A stretch of DNA of 7,489 nt. Source: CAZTLI01 sp964614375 (GTDB lineage: Bacteria > Chloroflexota > Anaerolineae > Aggregatilineales > Phototrophicaceae). The translations under genes and the position numbers were made by a program. The notes under the pieces were generated by a model, which saw nothing but the letters and a program-made list of their open reading frames with translations, ran no database searches and was not told the origin of the DNA. How positions within the stretch are numbered: the stretch's first letter is position 1; the number at the start of each line of letters is the position of its first letter. The stretch covers positions 1-7,489 of the forward strand of contig CAZTLI010000271.1 of assembly GCA_964614375.1 (NCBI GenBank), in the 5' to 3' direction. Below, one piece after another: positions 5,226 through 7,489 of this stretch.

Positions 5226-7088
5226 TTGAGCGAACACCTTTTAATTGGGTTGGCGGTGGTTATGGTATTGGGCATTATGGCTCAGTGGTTGGCGTGGCGT
5301 ATCAAATTAGCGTCAATTTTGCTGCTGCTGTTGTTCGGCATCAGCGCCGGGGCAACCGGTATCCTCAATTCGGACGAACTACTGGGCGATTTGCTCTTCC
5401 CGGTTGTGTCATTGTCGATAGCGGTCATTCTATTTGAAGGCGGTCTCAGCCTGCGATGGGAAGATGTGCGCGCAATTCGCGGTGTCGTGCGGAATATCAT
5501 TCTGGTGGGCGCGCTGGTGACCTGGATTGTGAGTTCGCTGGCGGCGCATTGGCTGCTGGGGATGTCGTTGAGTGTGGCATTTTTGCTCGGCGCGATTTTG
5601 GTGGTAACGGGGCCAACGGTTGTTATCCCCCTGTTGAAGCAAATACGGCCTGAAGCGCGTGCGGCGTCTATTTTGCGCTGGGAAGGCATCATCATAGACC
5701 CGGTTGGCGCAATCCTCGCGGTGCTGGTGTTTGAGGAATTGATTGCAGGACAGCCCGGTTTGGGTCATTTCATCTCCAATTTGATCATCACATTATCAAT
5801 TGGTCTCGTGCTTGGCGGGTTGGGCGCGCTGGTGATGGTGGAATTGTTCAAGCGGTATCTTGTGCCTGATAATTTGCAAAATGCCTTCACGTTGATGATT
5901 GTCGTGGGCACCTTTGCCCTCTCCAATGTGCTGAAAGCCGAATCGGGTTTGCTGACGGTGACGGTCTTAGGCATCATTATGGCAAATCAGAAATCAGTGG
6001 ATATGCACCATATCATCGAATTCAAAGAGAATTTGCAGGTGCTGCTGCTGTCGGCATTATTCATTTTGCTGGGCGCGCGCCTTGATTTGAATGACTTTGC
6101 CCAACTTGGTACCGGCGCTGTGGTGTTTGTGGTGGTGTTAATGGGGATTGCCCGCCCCTTGTCGATCTGGATCGCGTCGATTGGGTCTGATTTGAACTGG
6201 CGCGAAAAGCTGTTTTTGTCCTGGATGGCGCCGCGTGGGATTGTGGCGGCGGCGGTTTCGTCTATTTTCGCGCTGGAATTGCATGAGTATGCGATTGAAG
6301 GTGCGGAATTGTTCGTTCCGGTGACATTTCTGGTGATTATCGTGACCGTGACGATTTACAGTCTGACGGCGGGGGGATTGGCAGCAGTGCTTGGCCTGCG
6401 TGAGAAGAATCCACAGGGTGTATTCATTGTTGGGGCACATCGTTGGGCGCGGACAATTGCCAATGAACTTCAGAAGGCGGGTTTCGAGGTGATCGTTTCG
6501 GACTCGAACCTGTCGAATATCGAGGCGGCGCGGGCGGCGAATCTGACCACCTATCAAGGTAATGTGTTGTCGGATGTCTTTCTGGAAGAAATAGACTTTA
6601 GTGGGATCGGGCATGTGCTGGCGTTAACGGCGAATGATGAAGTGAATTCGCTGGTGTGTTTGCATTTCAGAGACCTGTTCGGTGATCGTGATGTCTATCA
6701 GCTCCCACACCAGAATATGGGGCAAGGGCGGACAGAAGTCTCGCAGCGCGTGGGCGGACGCGACCTGTTTGATTATGCGTTGACCTTTGATACCTTAAAA
6801 TTGCGCTTTTCGACCGGTGCGACCCTCCGGGCGATACGCATAAAAGACATTGCCAACTATGACAACCACTGTCGCAGCGCGATCCAACCGATGTTTATCG
6901 TCACGCCGGCACACCATTTGATCATCTGGACGGCGGTAAACCCGCCCCATCCGCATGTGGGCGACATTGTTATCGGACTGGTTGAACGCACCGAACTGGA
7001 TGTGTTCGCCTCGCAAGAATTGATGGAAATCAAGGATGTGGCGGCTCTTGACTCCGCCGCGCCGCTGGTAGAAGTTGAAGGAACTTGA
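5226..7088 (+). CDS. CPA1/NhaP-type Na+(K+)/H+ antiporter with C-terminal RCK (TrkA-N-like) domain, 620 aa
   Basis: Residues ~1-390 form an inner-membrane transporter of roughly a dozen helices that exchanges a monovalent cation for protons. Diagnostic stretches are 'ILFEGGLSL' (68-76), 'TGPTVVIPLL' (128-137), 'EGIIIDPVGA' (153-162, D158 the likely ion-binding Asp) and 'APRGIVAAAVSSIFAL' (335-350, R337). From 398 on, 'GVFIVGAHRWARTIANEL' and an acidic D426 at the end of the next strand ('EVIVSD') form a Rossmann nucleotide-binding unit of RCK type. That domain likely gates transport in response to NAD(H) or another nucleotide. The start is TTG 5226-5228 with only a weak GAAAG ten bases upstream. 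It is preferred because residues 2-20 complete the first membrane helix and match the family's usual N-terminus; the next ATG (5262) would cut into that helix. The stop is followed two bases later by the next gene, so the two are cotranscribed. Confidence 0.88.
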   Translation: MSEHLLIGLAVVMVLGIMAQWLAWRIKLASILLLLLFGISAGATGILNSDELLGDLLFPVVSLSIAVILFEGGLSLRWEDVRAIRGVVRNIILVGALVTWIVSSLAAHWLLGMSLSVAFLLGAILVVTGPTVVIPLLKQIRPEARAASILRWEGIIIDPVGAILAVLVFEELIAGQPGLGHFISNLIITLSIGLVLGGLGALVMVELFKRYLVPDNLQNAFTLMIVVGTFALSNVLKAESGLLTVTVLGIIMANQKSVDMHHIIEFKENLQVLLLSALFILLGARLDLNDFAQLGTGAVVFVVVLMGIARPLSIWIASIGSDLNWREKLFLSWMAPRGIVAAAVSSIFALELHEYAIEGAELFVPVTFLVIIVTVTIYSLTAGGLAAVLGLREKNPQGVFIVGAHRWARTIANELQKAGFEVIVSDSNLSNIEAARAANLTTYQGNVLSDVFLEEIDFSGIGHVLALTANDEVNSLVCLHFRDLFGDRDVYQLPHQNMGQGRTEVSQRVGGRDLFDYALTFDTLKLRFSTGATLRAIRIKDIANYDNHCRSAIQPMFIVTPAHHLIIWTAVNPPHPHVGDIVIGLVERTELDVFASQELMEIKDVAALDSAAPLVEVEGT

Positions 7089-7090
7089 CG

Positions 7091-7489
7091 ATGAGTGACG
7101 GACGGATTACGACGGAGCAGCGCGGTCATGTATGGATGATGGGCATTGACCGTGTGGAGAAACGCAATGCGATCTCGTTCGCGATGTTTGCGGCGCTGGC
7201 ACAGGCTTATGGCGAACTCGACCAGAACGCCGATTTGCGCTGTGGCGTGCTGTTTGCACATGGCGACCATTTCACCGGCGGGATTGACCTGCCACAATGG
7301 GCGCCGATTTTTGCCGAAGGGCGTTTACCTGATGTGCCAGCGGGGTCTTGTGATCCACTGGGGTTAACCGGACAGCGCGTTCGCAAGCCTGTGGTGATGG
7401 CGGCCCAGGGCTATTGTTATACCATTGGCATCGAACTCATGGACGAAACAAAAAGAATGCTTATGATGGACAAGGGCGCGATGAGCACT
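7091..7489 (+). CDS. Enoyl-CoA hydratase/isomerase (crotonase) family protein, 5' part
   Basis: The frame opens at ATG 7091 and is still open at the window end (133 codons). AAGGAA at 7078-7083, inside the antiporter's 3' end, is a good ribosome binding site eight bases upstream. Residues 19-29 ('IDRVEKRNAIS') match the crotonase N-terminus. 'AHGDHFTGGIDL' (56-67) matches the first oxyanion-hole loop. 'KPVVMAAQGYCYTIGIELM' (99-117) matches the second; E115 lines up with the first catalytic Glu of enoyl-CoA hydratase. The family acts on acyl-CoA thioesters in the cytoplasm; the precise reaction is not readable here. After M117 the expected 'LAADIRVA'-like stretch is missing and replaced by a Lys/Met-rich run, so the last 16 codons may not belong to this gene. 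Confidence 0.8.
   Translation, partial: MSDGRITTEQRGHVWMMGIDRVEKRNAISFAMFAALAQAYGELDQNADLRCGVLFAHGDHFTGGIDLPQWAPIFAEGRLPDVPAGSCDPLGLTGQRVRKPVVMAAQGYCYTIGIELMDETKRMLMMDKGAMST
7442..7489 (+). other. Suspect terminal segment, not crotonase-like
   Basis: These 48 bases remain open in the crotonase frame but encode DETKRMLMMDKGAMST, which does not resemble the conserved family sequence expected after 'GIELM'. Use of AAA-AGA and the A-rich start differ from the preceding gene. The ATG at 7439 followed by this run could be the start of a different protein joined here. The N-termini of some MATE-type exporters look loosely similar, but that comparison is from memory and weak. Confidence 0.45.

Noticed and set aside
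6138..6614. 158-residue minus-strand ORF inside the antiporter gene
   Set aside because: It lies antisense to a clear transporter frame and its composition (many Arg, Asn, Gln, His) is typical of an antisense shadow of hydrophobic coding sequence.
7146..7367. 73-residue plus-strand ORF overlapping the crotonase gene
   Set aside because: The other frame from ATG 7091 has a good ribosome binding site and matches crotonase motifs throughout 7091-7441, so this one is an out-of-frame shadow.

Overview
The window is a piece of bacterial chromosome of moderate GC content. It holds four complete or near-complete genes, two fragments cut by the window edges, and one 10-N assembly gap. It carries no RNA genes, CRISPR arrays, insertion sequences or phage genes that I can see. 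The style of the proteins (a secreted HEXXH protein with a 'SHEYVHALQDQHF' motif, a GH94-like 'cellobiose phosphorylase' and an NhaP-RCK antiporter) and the 10-N scaffold gap suggest a metagenome-assembled Chloroflexota (Anaerolineae-like) genome. This placement is an inference from protein style only.

Layout. At 1-57 is the last 18 codons of a plus-strand gene. A strong hairpin at 86-113 follows it and sits between two converging transcription units. On the minus strand, reading from 1908 down to 136, is a two-gene operon: a secreted putative zinc metallopeptidase (1908-628), then 9 nt later a membrane-anchored thioredoxin-fold protein (618-136). A divergent intergenic region (1909-2071) separates this operon from a large plus-strand gene for a GH94-like glycoside phosphorylase (2072-5119, interrupted by the N gap). 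That gene is followed by a cation/proton antiporter with a C-terminal nucleotide-binding domain (5226-7088) and the 5' part of an enoyl-CoA hydratase/isomerase family gene (from 7091, running off the window).

Main discovery. The thioredoxin-like gene is interrupted by one in-frame UGA (364-366) exactly where the first cysteine of the redox motif should be. Reading through it gives U-L-A-C (residues 85-88) in one continuous 160-codon frame, with a normal thioredoxin second half including a Ser-Pro cis-proline site. A hairpin that fits the bacterial SECIS pattern lies 18-43 nt after the UGA: a 5-bp CCCAC/GUGGG upper stem, a CGUGC loop with G in its second position, and a UUUG/CAAA lower stem. 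I read this as a selenocysteine-containing, two-transmembrane, extracytoplasmic thioredoxin-like protein. Ordinary gene calling would truncate it to 84 residues or split it in two.

Two assembly cautions. The GH94-like gene has homologous but diverged segments on both sides of the N gap (48-residue offset), which suggests that two related sequences were joined or a duplication was collapsed. The last ~48 bases of the window stay in frame with the crotonase gene but no longer resemble the family, which suggests a chimeric end.
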